A stretch of DNA of 64,000 nt from positions 71,501,737 to 71,565,736 of the forward strand of contig CM036170.1 in assembly GCA_020631735.1 (NCBI GenBank), in the 5' to 3' direction. The notes below the pieces were generated by a model. That model worked only from the letters and a program-made list of their open reading frames with translations. It made no database searches and was not told the origin of the DNA. Of the stretch, positions 34,496-45,280 are shown piece after piece. How positions within the stretch are numbered: the stretch's first letter is position 1; each line of letters begins with the position of its first letter. This stretch comes from Saccharum officinarum (taxonomy: Eukaryota > Streptophyta > Magnoliopsida > Poales > Poaceae). Both the position numbers and the translations under genes were made by a program.

Positions 34496-36459
34496 TCATA
34501 TCCGATACCGGGTCAATGGATCCTTGAACTGAAGCCGCTGGTTATACACCCTCCACGCATAGTCCTCCAGTCGGAAAGAGTGAAACCTCCATCCATCCTC
34601 GTCGTCGGCTCCGGCACCGTTTGCCTCGTCCTCGCGGCCTTCTCCAGCCGCATTGGAGAGCGGGACCAAGGGCGAGATGATGTTGTCCAAAGACAGAGTG
34701 ATCAGGACCGTCAGCGACAGACGGTCAGTCTCGCCATGCTGCGTCTCCATGGGTGCGGCAGATGTGGGGCGAGCCATCCCTCTCACTTTCTTCAACTTGC
34801 CATTGCTCCACACCTACCACGCGAGCCAAAAGGAATCATGGCAAGTGTGTCTCAAAGTTGGGAGTGCGAAATTTACTGTAGCGTAACTGTAGCATTTCGT
34901 TTATATTTGGTAATAATTGTCCAACCGTTGACTAATTAGGATCAAAACGTTCGTCTCGTAAAGTATAATCAAACTATGCAATTAGTTTTTGATTTCGTCT
35001 ATATTTAGTACTTCATGCATGTACCGCAAGTTTGATGTGATGGAGAATCTTTTTTTTACATAGTGCCAATTTCAGCAAGGTTGGAGGAACTAAACACAAA
35101 GATGAGTCCTGCCGCTGCTGTCTGAAGAGTGAAGAACAGCTCACATGACACGATGGTGTTTTTTTTTTTGAAAAGTAGAAATGTTTGACTTGTTTTTGTG
35201 TGTATTTACGTGTTCCAAACTGTGCGATGATCAGTGAGTGATACACACCAGCTGATGCTGACATGGGACCTGATTGCCTGACTGGGTCAAAAATCAAAAC
35301 TGAGTGGTATGTTATGCGCAACCTACTTTAGAATTTGATGCCGCTGGCCGGTGCATAAACAAAACGGATGCTCGCCATCTCTGCCGCTGGTTCTGTTGCA
35401 GTGGCACTACCACCTCTAGCGTGTACTTGAGCACTAAATAAATGGCCTCTAAATTTTGACCAGATAAAGACGATATATATAAGAATAATTACGGTGCTTA
35501 TGTAATCTCCGCTTTCTTTTTGGAAGATGCTATTGCAAATTTCAGTTACTAATGTTCATGAAATATCTGAGAGATTTGCACTTATAATTAAGTACCTGGG
35601 CAATGTCGCCGATGGTGACAAGGATCGCGCCGTCACGGGCGCCCACTGCCGTCCACTCGCCGCCGTCGTTCATGACCCAGCTCGGCGGTGCGTCTTCCAG
35701 ACCGGACGCCTCCCACTGGCAGTGAAGCGCCACGACGTACGGATACGCCTTCGCCTTCCCGACGGCCGGAGGCGCTGTATCGGCGGTGGAGACCCGGGAG
35801 GCCCACAGCAGGCACCGCGGCTTCCTCCTCCCCTCCGCGAAGGGCTCCTCCCGGAAGCCCGTGTCGTGGCACCCGGAGAGAAGCGCCACAACCCGCATGC
35901 CCACGTCCCTCATCCGACGCGCGTACTCCGCCGCAGCCGGGAGCGCGTCCATGTCCCCCTCGCAGGCGTCGAACACCACGGCGGGATCGTCGGCGCCGCC
36001 GTCCACATCCTGCTCTTCCTCCCCCTCCTCCTCGGAGAAGCCAAGCGTGCGGAGATTCGACTCCAGGCGCGTGGACGTGTCGAGTTGAGACAGTTCGGCG
36101 ACCGCGGAGGACGGTAGCTCGGAAGGGAGGCCGTGGCCGGCGAGGTGGAAGTAGCCCACGTCGGCGGCGGCGTCGCGGAGCGCGCGCTGATCGGGGGACT
36201 CAAGCGAGACAAGAGGCGGAAGCGAGGGCGACGCCTGCGACCGAGCTGCGAGTGGATACCGTAGCTGCGGCGCCGGGGACGAGAGGAGGAGGCGGTGCAG
36301 GAAAGCAGAGAGCGAGGCGTCCGTGGTGCCCCCAGCGCCCGCGGAGGACGGCGCCGCGTGGTGGTTCGACGGCGTTGGCGGAGGAGGACCTGGGAGCGCG
36401 CTCCCTCCCGTGGTGGTCCTGGACGTGGCTGTGGCGGCCTCGGAGGACGAAGCGGCCAT
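34496..36459 (-). CDS. 2-oxoglutarate/Fe(II) dioxygenase-like protein, iron ligands absent
   Basis: Two exons, 36459-35596 (288 codons, phase 0) and 34813-34496 (105 codons plus TGA), give 393 residues. The intron is GT...AG. Residues 81-127 (PLVSLESPD...VGYFHLAGHGLP) are the DIOX_N domain. Residues 239-393 follow the C-terminal fold of plant 2OG dioxygenases (GEWTAVGARDGAILVTIGDI, AQVWSNGKLKKVRG, and an end of WRVY..RL.FKDPLTRYRI). The usual HxD...H iron-binding triad is missing: no HxD follows YPYVVAL, and the distal VxHR site reads KKVRG. The RxS-type 2OG contact remains as R319-L-S321. A catalytically dead or altered member is likely. The ATG at 36459 was chosen because the upstream 71 in-frame codons are compositionally unlike protein. 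The intron contains a MITE and the promoter a long inverted repeat. Confidence 0.85.
34850..35098. mobile_element. Tourist-like MITE in the intron of the dioxygenase-like gene
   Basis: It contains the family words CTGTAGCATTTCGTT, GTCCAACCGTTGACTAATTAGG, ACGTTCGTCTCG, GATGTGATGGAGAATC and, at the right end, GAACTAAACA. The left terminus is eroded. It lies wholly within the 34814-35595 intron, so the coding sequence is unaffected. Confidence 0.7.
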
Positions 36460-36746
36460 GGCGACGGCCGGAGCGGCGGGATCGCAGCGCAGGGGTGTTT
36501 TGGTGGAAACGTTTACGGGGGTAGTTGGGCGTCTTCTGAGGCTCCGAAGGAGGCGTGCCTTTATCCGGGTCGTGTTGGTCTGGTGTGTGGACCCACCTGC
36601 TGGCCAAGTGGTGGGCCACTTTTGCGAATTGCGGCGACCTAGACCGGTGAAGCTGGCAAGTGGGCGGTGCACGGAGCACGGCTTACTGGCCCCATTTCCA
36701 ACAAGGCAACAGCTCCCGCCAAATCAGAATTCTGCTGCAATGCTTC

Positions 36747-37565
36747 GTTCTGCGAAGAGAAAAATGCACCGGCAGTCCTTCAACCTCTCAATGATGTTAT
36801 CTAGGTTTCTCTATTTTTAAAATACCAATTCTAAATTTATGAACTTGATTTTAGATGTCATCTAGGTCCAAACGAGCTCGGATGAAGACAAATTTTATAT
36901 CAAAATTATAGCCTTCAACATGATCTACAACTTTGTAGTTGAAAAGTTTTTGAATTAAAACTATTTAGGGTCCCAAAATACTATTGTAAGTTTACAGGTT
37001 TTGAAATTTAAAATTTAATTATCAAAAAATCTCGGATGTTGACATGGTCTATATGAAAGTTATATTTATCAATACAATCTACAACTACGCAGTTGAAAAG
37101 TTTTTTATTTGAAGTAGTTTAGTATCTCAAATATGTGTTCTAAGTTTCTTATTTCAAAATCTATAAACTTAGAACACATATTTAGGACACTAAACAACTT
37201 TAAATAAAAAACTTTTCAACTACAAATTTTTAGATCGTATTGGTAACTATAACTTTCATATAGACCATGTCAACATCCGAGATTGTTGGATAATTTTAAA
37301 TTTCAAATTTCAAAATCTGCGCACTTACAATAGTATTTTGGGACCCTAAATAGTTTCAATTCAAAAACTTTTCAATTACAAAGTTCTAGATCCTGTCGAG
37401 GGCTACAATTTTGATATAAAATTTGTCTTTATCCGAACACGTTTGGACCTGGATGACATTCGAAGCCAAGTTCATGGACACAGAATTAATATTATGAAAG
37501 TGCGGGACCTAGATGACACCCCATGCCAAGTTGAAGGACCGCCCGTGCATTTTCCTCTTCTGCAA
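36747..37565. mobile_element. Foldback element, ~820-bp inverted repeat
   Basis: Two arms of about 400 bp (36747-37145 and 37165-37565) are imperfect inverted repeats of each other. The outer ends are GAAGAGAAAAATGCAC and GTGCATTTTCCTCTTC. Inner blocks such as GGGTCCCAAAATACTATTG and CAATAGTATTTTGGGACCC match perfectly. No ORF is present. It lies about 290 bp upstream of the dioxygenase-like start codon. A transcript would form a long hairpin. The class is probably a MITE or foldback type; a target duplication was not resolved. Confidence 0.8.
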
Positions 37566-38208
37566 AATAGTTTTTTTTTCTTTTTTTTTTAGAAATCTGG
37601 AGGGGCCTTGTTGGCCCCTACACTTTAAAGTAGGATTAACGCAAGCTTTGACACCGTTGAAGGATCTGAATTGACATGCGTGATGACATCTGATAAGTGA
37701 GAAATAACTGCATGAAAGCATCCGTTCGCGTGAACCGTCGAGACCTGACCAGATTAAGCTGCCGTGTTGCGCCGGGAAGATCTAGTTGCATTTGCTGGCT
37801 CACGTTGATAGGGAGGAGAAGAGAAGAACTCACACTAAACCATCAGTCGGTATCATTTTTTGCTCCATGACTCCATCCATCAGCATTCGTTGAACGGAGA
37901 GCGCACGAGGCATGGAAAATTTGCTGTCTTCCATGTGCACGTACTTACGAGTTACGACACGGCACGCTTCTGTGGCGTTTCGCTTAAATACTTAAATTAA
38001 TTAATTAATTACTCTGTGTGAGTTACAACAGATGCATGGCACTCGCCGATGCCCAAGACGGCGATAGAGATGCAGAGAGAGCCGATCAAACATCTGAACA
38101 TGCAACCCAAAATTCAATCATAGGGCCGGGGGCTCGCCTTTCGTGTTTCTTTTTGTTGCCAGATGCTTAGAATATGGAAACGTGTGCCTGGGTCCGGGGC
38201 ATGCCAAC
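37566..38208. other. No gene recognised
   Basis: Short ORFs only, such as the one at 37636-37833 (minus); no terminal repeats. A (TTAA)n-like run, AATTAATTAATTAATTA, lies near 37993-38010. Confidence 0.35.
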
Positions 38209-38211
38209 TTA

Positions 38212-38442
38212 GGGCCTGTTGGTTAGAGGTGTTAAAGTTTAACAAACTATGTAGCACTTTTATCTTATTTGACAAAAAAATTTCTATTTTTGGACTAATT
38301 AGGCTTAATAGATTCGTCTCGTAAATTACTCCTAATCTGTGCCGACATACATGCAATTAGTCTACATTTAGTACTCTATACATTTGCCGCAACATTAATA
38401 TGATGAAAGTTAAACTTTAACATTCATTAAACCAAACAGGCC
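38212..38442. mobile_element. Tourist-like MITE, target duplication TTA
   Basis: Ends are GGGCCTGTTGGTT and AACCAAACAGGCC, flanked by TTA at 38209-38211 and 38443-38445. The interior has GGACTAATTAGGCTTAAT and TTCGTCTCG. Confidence 0.85.
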
Positions 38443-38701
38443 TTAGAGCCTTGTCGGGGATCATGTTCAGTGATGTCGAGTGCTTTATTACTGGACAGAG
38501 GAAAGTCCATGTGTGCCTATCGTTTAAGTCGACGCCTAAAGAAGACGAAAAAAATGGGTTTCTGAGTGTCCTTTACGTGATTAGATGAGCGATTTTTCTC
38601 AGAATCGCGTAGCCGGTCGCGATCGTGACGGATTTCCAAGCTTCGAATCGAAAGCAATGGCAAACAAAAAAAGAAAAAAGAAAAAGAAAACCGGTTCCAG
38701 C

Positions 38702-38767
38702 ACCTGAAACATCCTCCAGGAAACAAGCTTGTCTACCTGAAACATCCTCCAGGAAACAAGCTTGTCT
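38702..38767. repeat. Perfect tandem duplication, 33-bp period
   Basis: Two copies, 38702-38734 and 38735-38767, carry CCTGAAACATCCTCCAGG and AAACAAGCTTGTCT. No coding context was recognised. Confidence 0.9.
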
Positions 38768-39355
38768 GTACTCTGTAGCTCTAGCGATCGATGTGGAGTT
38801 CCAGTAAAAAAAAAACGTGTGTGGTTGAAGGACTTGGAGCTAGTAGACGGCGAGCATCTCAGTGTTTCCACTCGTCGGGATTTGTCATGCGAAAAGCGAG
38901 GGGTATCATCTAATCGGCTAATCCTGTTTCAAACAACGTAGTATATTCTTTCTCGGAGTGTCGTATACGTACTCGGTCGGTAAAAATGAGACCGTGCGCT
39001 ATGCACTGTGCTTCTGCAGCCACACCACACTCTCATGTCACTAGAGATGGACGACGCTATGCGTCGAACATCAGAAAGACTTTTTTTTTTGAGAAATATC
39101 AGAGAGACTGATGCGGCTATAACTTACGATTACTTTGGGCTGAAATTCCGTTAGGAAAAGGAAGCCCAACAAAAAACTCACTTGCTGTCCTTAGTGGGTC
39201 AATTAGTAGTTAGCACCAAGGCCCAAAGAATATATTGGAGGCGAGCGTCCAGAAACGCGCGAGAGTTAGCCCAAGACGAATTAAGCCTTAGACTGGGCTC
39301 AGGAGTCTCAACCAAGGCCTGTACGGCCCAAGCTACGAGTCAGGCATTCAGGCTA

Positions 39356-39583
39356 AGGGCCTGTTTAGTTCCTGAAATATTTTGCGAAATGCTACTGTAG
39401 CACTTCGTTGTTATTTGATAATTAGTGTCCAATCATGGCCTAATTAGACTTAAATGAATTTCGTCTAAACTGTGTAATTAGTTTTATTTTTTATCTATAT
39501 TTAATGCTCCATGCATGTGTCCAAAGATTTGATGTGACGAAGAATCTACTGTTTTTTTAAAATATTTTAGAACTAAACAAGCC
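39356..39583. mobile_element. Tourist-like MITE
   Basis: Ends are AGGGCCTGTTTAGTTCC and GAACTAAACAAGCC, with CTA on both sides (39353-39355 and 39584-39586). The interior has TGCTACTGTAGCACTTCG and GATGTGACGAAGAATC. Confidence 0.8.
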
Positions 39584-39595
39584 CTAGCTGCCTAA

Positions 39596-39711
39596 GGCCC
39601 GTTCGGTTGCATCAGAAGTATTCCTAGCTGATCAGTTTCTTCACTAATTTGTACTAGCATGGAAGATTTCCTGGTCTAGAACGTCCCATTGCAGGACAAC
39701 CGAACGGGGCC
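39596..39711. mobile_element. Short MITE, 116 bp, target duplication TAA
   Basis: Ends are GGCCCGTTCGGTTG and CAACCGAACGGGGCC, flanked by TAA at 39593-39595 and 39712-39714. It is a different family from its neighbour at 39356. Confidence 0.85.
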
Positions 39712-39886
39712 TAAGCAAGACTCATGCAACTATGTTTACATTTGTGACGTTGTTCCTCACTTGTCTGATCACGCGTATTTCTCTCTCTTTTTTCACCCCA
39801 TATATTATCTTAGTATTTGCGAGGAAACAAACAGAGCTTTCACATTAAATCCCAAGGTCTAGAAAATACCAAAATGCTATCTATCT

Positions 39887-40095
39887 ACTCCCTCCATCCT
39901 AAAATAAATAAATTTATGAAAACTTTTGGACAAATTAAGATACATGTGCTCTCATCTCCTTTCTTTTCCCTAAGGATATCTTCTGGATTTGGCCGTTATC
40001 ACTTGCATTAATGGGTATACCATGTTTTTATATAATGTTATTTTTAAAACAAATTTTAAACCACCAAAAGTTATTTATTTTGGGACAAAGTGAGC
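39887..40095. mobile_element. Stowaway-like MITE
   Basis: It begins TACTCCCTCCATCCTAAAATAA and ends TTATTTATTTTGGGACAAAG, near-complementary ends typical of Stowaway (TA target). Confidence 0.65.
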
Positions 40096-40252
40096 ATTAT
40101 GTATCTATAAGTATTGATTCTATATTTATATCTGCATCTATCAATGAAATTCTCACACAAACCATAGAAAAAGAAAACATATAGCCATTAATTTTCATGA
40201 GATTGAATTATAACATCTTGGATATAACTCGAGAGGCCATCTTCCATGTGAC

Positions 40253-40509
40253 CAGAGGCGGAACCAGCGATTTTGATTATGGGGGCCGGATAAATGTGAT
40301 CGTATTTTTAGTGTGATAAAATATACATAATTATATGTTTCAACAAATTTTCAAAAAATCTACACTATTTCTAACCAAAATCATCATATTTTAATAAAAG
40401 GTAAAATTAATATTTTTTGTACTATAAATACAAATATTTATATAGGTATTTAAATGAATCTACTGTGCTGGGGGGCACGGCCCCTGCTAGCCCCCTAGTT
40501 CCGCCTCTG
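40253..40509. mobile_element. hAT-type MITE with 8-bp target duplication
   Basis: Terminal inverted repeats are CAGAGGCGGAACCAG and CTAGTTCCGCCTCTG. A perfect 8-bp duplication CATGTGAC lies at 40245-40252 and 40510-40517. 257 bp, no coding capacity. Confidence 0.9.
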
Positions 40510-40562
40510 CATGTGACATGTATAATTTGGAACCAACCGTTCTACAAGAAAAAAACCACATA

Positions 40563-40825
40563 CACTACTACACAAACCATTTTAGAGGTGCGTCCATTTC
40601 AATGCAGAGCAGCTCTATCAGGAACCGTCTCTAAAAATGGTCTCTAAACTAACCGTCCTCTATAAATCAATTTTTAGATGTGACTGGAAATCCCAGTGGC
40701 CTATAAAAATGTCCTCTATTTTTAGAGTCGTACTGATGGAAAGCCCATCCGCCTATGAAAATAACATTTTTAGAGACGGTTAGACTTTCTAGTCCCTTCT
40801 AGAAGCCTCTAAAATCAAATTGGAT
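40563..40825 (+). mobile_element. Terminal fragment of a CACTA-like element
   Basis: It starts CACTACTACACAAACC, followed by several copies of TTTTTAGAG / CTCTAAAAAT and GAGACGGTT in both orientations, as in CACTA subterminal regions. No matching other end is seen nearby. It is a different family from the CACTA element at 43839-48095. Confidence 0.5.
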
Positions 40826-40934
40826 GAAGGCAAACTTTATACCAAAGTTTTATTGGTTGAGGCAACACATCATGAACAGAGGAGATCAACACACAGAGAG
40901 ATGAGATGGCTTGATATTAATATGTACTCTACAT

Positions 40935-40935
40935 C

Positions 40936-40972
<37 letters not shown>

Positions 40973-41000
40973 ATGTATATATATATATATTAAGTCAAGC
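40935..41000. repeat. (TA)n microsatellite
   Basis: About 60 bp of alternating TA with a few interruptions. Confidence 0.9.
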
Positions 41001-42358
41001 AATTCTGAATTTGATCAAATTTATTTTAAAAAATTGTTCAAACATTTACAAAATCAAATAGGTAAACTTTGAAATCACATTTCATGTCACAGGATATCTA
41101 ATGACGCAAATTTTATTTTGTACATATTATTATTTTTTCTAAAAAAATTGATCAAACTAGACTTAAACAGCTCAAGACCCCTTATATTTCATCAGCATGA
41201 AGCAGAAGAGTAAATAAATCTAAGCAGATATGATTGACATTTGCCAAATTCAATTACTAGAATTGTATCGAGTTGAACACATTCATTCCACAAACTACAT
41301 TAATATGTGTTTCTTGCCTTTAAAATAATATCTCAACAACGTTCATTTTTACGCCAAATATCAACCAGTAATAACTTAATAGCTCATAATACATTTGAGT
41401 CATAAAACCAAACCGCATATATCTAGCCCGTGCGAATGTATGTATGGGTCGACGCTTGGTTGTTGACTTGTATGGGGAATTGGGGATCACATCGTCACAG
41501 GAAAGGTGATGCTAAAAGCGGTAAACCAGATGCATCAATGAGCAGCGAAGGACAGAAAAATTGGCACGCACGGTTGTTGCCCCAGCTTGGAATGCTTCTC
41601 ATGACCTTGATATTGATCCATGCACGCATTACGCATATCGCATGGGCATGACCGTGACCACGGACCAGAACTTCACGGGCACCCAAAGTACCAAACCGCG
41701 CATGACGTCGTAGGCTGAACCTGAAGCCAGCACCAACTGGCAGCTGCGTACCAACGGGACAAGCCTGCTACTGTGCTGCTACCCGCAAACCTACGCAGGC
41801 AGCCAAGTGTCTGCTGAAACCTATGCGAGGGCCGAGGAGCAGGGAGTCGACCATCCTCGACTGACTCCTCGTGCTGAAACTGAGACAAGAACCCGTCTAT
41901 TCTTGCATTTTCTGAAGGACGATGAAGGCTAATCATGGACATGCTTCGTGCATGCATCCAGCCCCGTGGGCTGTGGTCCAGGGCTGCTTGCCGCCCGCAT
42001 GGCAGCGGAGGCGGCCGCGTCGCCTGCCGAAGCAGGACGCGCCAACCACCGCGATTTTTTTTGTCCGTCCACGATCAGGCTTCACCCCGGGATAGCAACA
42101 AGCGCAGGTATCCAGTTCCTGTTGCGTCCGTCAACAGCTGGTCCTCGTCGTGAGCTCGTAATTTGCCGGCCTCCGGCTCTGCTTTCTGCCGTGATGGCTA
42201 CAGGGCACATTCCAAAACGAAGAAAATACCGCAAGTTATCCGGCAAAAAGGAAGATTGGAAGTCTGTTGTGCACTTGTGCTGCGCGGAATCTTCTTGACT
42301 GAGCATTTTGTTCTCACGCTGGGTTGGATCAAACATCCGAGACAAGTCTGCACATACG
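41001..42358. other. No gene recognised
   Basis: The left half is AT-rich. The right half (41430-42300) has balanced composition and several overlapping short ORFs on both strands, none resembling a known protein. Confidence 0.35.
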
Positions 42359-42806
42359 TGTTAGTTTGATCTCCACCATACTTGGCCCAACGGTCAGGTG
42401 TGGGCCCTGATCTCGCGGCCTGATCGGGATGCTAGCCCATAGACGGCTGGTGGGCCCCCGTCGCACAGCGCCATAAATAGGAGGTGGGGGTCAGGGTTCA
42501 CGGCACGAGGTTCACTGCACCGCCAGCACCCCACCAAGAATCCCTACCGATCGAGGAGGCGCTGCCAGCGACGGGAAGCTCCACCAGCGTCGCCACTGCT
42601 CCACCTCCCGTCGCTGCCCTAGCGCAGAACTTCACCAGCGATCTTGTGACGGCCGGATCCTCTCTGTCAAGCCCGATGGTTAGGCACTCCTACTGCTCAC
42701 TCTCTCTCTCTCCCTCTCTGGATTTGTGAACTTTGTGTTGGTTTATACTAAATAGAGAAGAACCTACCCAATGATCTACACCATAGACGATCCAAAGAGT
42801 CTAACA
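42359..42806 (+). repeat. 5' LTR with TGTTAG...CTAACA ends
   Basis: It starts TGTTAGTTTGATCTCC and ends AAAGAGTCTAACA; the ends are 6-bp inverted repeats. CCATAAATAGGAGG near 42471 is the TATA candidate. Confidence 0.7.
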
Positions 42807-42820
42807 TTGGTACCAGAGCC
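42807..42820 (+). promoter_or_regulatory. Primer-binding site
   Basis: TTGGTACCAGAGCC directly follows the LTR and resembles the initiator-tRNA-Met site TGGTATCAGAGC. Confidence 0.75.
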
Positions 42821-43738
42821 AGGTTTTTACCTAGTGGTAGATCTAAATTGGGGAAGAATTTAGAAGAAGATGACCGATTCAAATCGAATCGGAAAGAGAA
42901 CCCTAATCCCCAACCCTAGAAGGGGAAGAAAAGAAAACTCAGACAATTAGAAACAGGAAAAGGGCCGGTGGGACCCATCTACCTGCTGGCCGCCATCGCC
43001 GGTCGCTGCACGGTGCCGCGCGAGAACGACGACCCAAGCCAGGAAGGTCACACCATCGCGCGGCCCTCCGCTTCAAGCTCGGAGTAAAGGGCAACGTCGC
43101 GAGACCGCTCGACGACGACGCGCTCAGCCTCCTACGAGCGCGCTCGCCGACGAGGGGCCAGCGGCGGTGCCACCACCACTTCTCGGGACCGCCACGGGCG
43201 GCCATCTCTGGTGCTCTGCTGTAGGGCTAAGGGAGAGAGAGGAGTGGGAAGGGAAAGGTAAGAGAAGAGGGAGCAGCTGGACTTGCTCCGGCAGTGGAAC
43301 CCTCACGAGGCACCGACGGCCACCGGGGACGCCGCCGAAGCCTCTCCTCTCGCTGCGGTCTGATGAGAGAGAAGGGGAGGGAGTGAATGGAGATTAGGGT
43401 TTGGGCAAAAGGCCGGCACCCAGGGTTTTGATCTCACGAGATCAGCGGACAACCGTCCGATCCATTTTGGATGGCTGGGATCGCGCTGGGGGTCACCGGG
43501 CCACTTACGGCCCAGGCGGGAGTGAAGTTTCCTGCACAGGCCCCGGTTGTGGACTGGGCGCGGGGGAGAATAGAGCGCGGCGCTGGGCCGCGTTTCTGGG
43601 CTGGTCAGCGTGCGTGCCCGATGGCGCTGGGCCGTGGGCCGACGCGCGCCGCGCGGAAGAAATGGGCCGCAGGGCAAAACTGCAGCTGGGCCCGAGGACG
43701 GCCACACACGTAGTTGGACCGGTGCCAGTGCGTAGCAA

Positions 43739-43838
43739 NNNNNNNNNNNNNNNNNNNNNNNNNNNNNNNNNNNNNNNNNNNNNNNNNNNNNNNNNNNNNN
43801 NNNNNNNNNNNNNNNNNNNNNNNNNNNNNNNNNNNNNN
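43739..43838. other. Assembly gap, 100 N
   Basis: Exactly 100 unknown bases, probably a placeholder of fixed size. Sequence left of it belongs to an LTR element and sequence right of it to a CACTA element, so the true distance and the missing ends are unknown. Confidence 0.99.
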
Positions 43839-43906
43839 CTTCACAACAACATACTAAGGTGAGAACCTTCCTAGCGTGCATAATCCACCCCCTCGTTACA
43901 ATGCAG

Positions 43907-44986
43907 GTGAAAATGAATCAAGTCTCAGCCTTTTCCAAGGGCAACTCGGAAGTGCAACTGATGCGTTCAACAAGACCTTACCACTTCAAGAGTGGTGCAG
44001 CATCATGCTATATGTGTTGACCAACCTCTCCGAAGTGGATCTGTACATGGAGTAAGTCATTATTCTGAACAAACTTGTTCACTTGGTGTCACTATTGTGC
44101 GTCCAACCCCTTATTTCTCGTTAGTATAGGGAATTTCTCCATCAATACTGGAATCCATCAAGGCCACCTACCCCGCAGGAATCTGAGGCGCTTCTTAAAT
44201 TGGGTGCGGGAAATGGCATGCCCGATTTCATTTCTTGGTTCAAACATAAGGTATTGTTCAATTTAGCTCATACGTAGTTAGACATTACAATTTGCTCGCA
44301 CGTGCGAATGATATAATGAAGTATCCTTGCTTGAGCTTGCAGGGCCAAACTGATGCGTCTATGAGTGCCGAGTTAAGACAGGTTGCTAATGGTTGTGCCT
44401 ATGGGGTCAAGTCATTTGCTGCTTATGCATGAATGGATATCGCTTTCACACAACAAGACACGAGCAGAGTCGACCCAATCAAAGGACCACAAATACCACA
44501 GTTTTCACGCCCAGCCGTGATGGTGTCGAGTATTATATAAGAATTGAAGAAATATATGAACTTGAGTTTTAGGGCTGCAAACCTCTTAATCTTGTCATAT
44601 TCAAATGCCATTGGTTTGATCTTGCAGTAATGAGATGGACCCCTAATCTTGGGCTAGTCGAAATTCGACAAGATTCCGTCTTACCAGGAGACGATGTCTA
44701 TATCGTGGCTTAACAGGCCACCCAAGTTTATTATCTCTCATACCCGTGCACAAGCGATGAGCGTCTTAAGGGTTGGTATGTTGTGAACAAGGTATTGCCA
44801 CACGGTAAACTACCTGTCCCAAACAATGAAGATTACAACTTTGACCCAAACACATATGCCAGAGAGTTCTTCTAAGAAGATGGGCGTGAAGGGATCTTTG
44901 AGATAGACCAAACCGAAAGGGTTGTAGACAATGAAAATGTTGTTGACGACGAGGCTGGAGATGAGGTTGAAATGCGAAGGACTTAG
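43907..44986 (+). pseudogene. TNP2-like CACTA transposase, C-terminal part, broken
   Basis: Exons 43907-44051, 44130-44250 and 44343 onward join in phase. They read LPLQEWCSIMLYVLTNLSEVDLY (DUF4218-like), then RPPTPQESEALLKLGAGNG and PDFISWFKHK, then a DUF4216-like part with LRQVANGCAYGVKSFAAY, YYIRIEEIYEL, FKCHWFD and KGWYVVNKVLPHGKLPVPN. These are conserved strings of plant CACTA transposases, which cut and join element ends in the nucleus. Breaks include a frameshift near 44431, TAG at 44570-44572, TAA at 44711-44713 and TAA at 44873-44875. The catalytic N-terminal half would lie in or before the gap. Confidence 0.8.
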
Positions 44987-45280
44987 AATTACTTCGGCAA
45001 TTACAATTAGGCATTGATATTGATGATGGGACGGGTGTTGGTGATGATATTGACATGCATGATAGTGTTGATGAGACTTATGATCCAGCTAACCGTGATC
45101 ATGATGATTACTTCTAATACATGTAATACTAATTTTTGCATCTCTTTCTAATTATGCTACTTTCTAATTATTTTTGCATCTCTTTCTAATAAGTGTAATA
45201 CTATGCTACTTTCTAATTATTTTTGCATATCTTTCTAATTATGTTTTGTTTACTTTTTAATTGTAGGTGATTGAACAAAG

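Larger units (their letters stand above)
42359..43738 (+). mobile_element. 5' end of an LTR retrotransposon, cut by the assembly gap
   Basis: A 448-bp LTR (42359-42806) is followed at once by a tRNA-Met-type primer site and about 0.9 kb of leader sequence that runs into the run of Ns. No gag or pol is visible before the gap. Short GC-rich ORFs on both strands (42939-43205 minus, 43167-43397 plus, 43401-43862 plus) are not convincing genes. Confidence 0.65.

Noticed and set aside
35527..36820. Several long plus-strand ORFs opposite the dioxygenase-like gene
   Set aside because: They are shadows of the GC-rich minus-strand exon. Only the minus-strand frame shows family motifs and a matching second exon.
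42939..43440. Short GC-rich ORFs after the LTR at 42359
   Set aside because: They overlap on both strands, lack domains, and lie in the untranslated leader of an LTR element.
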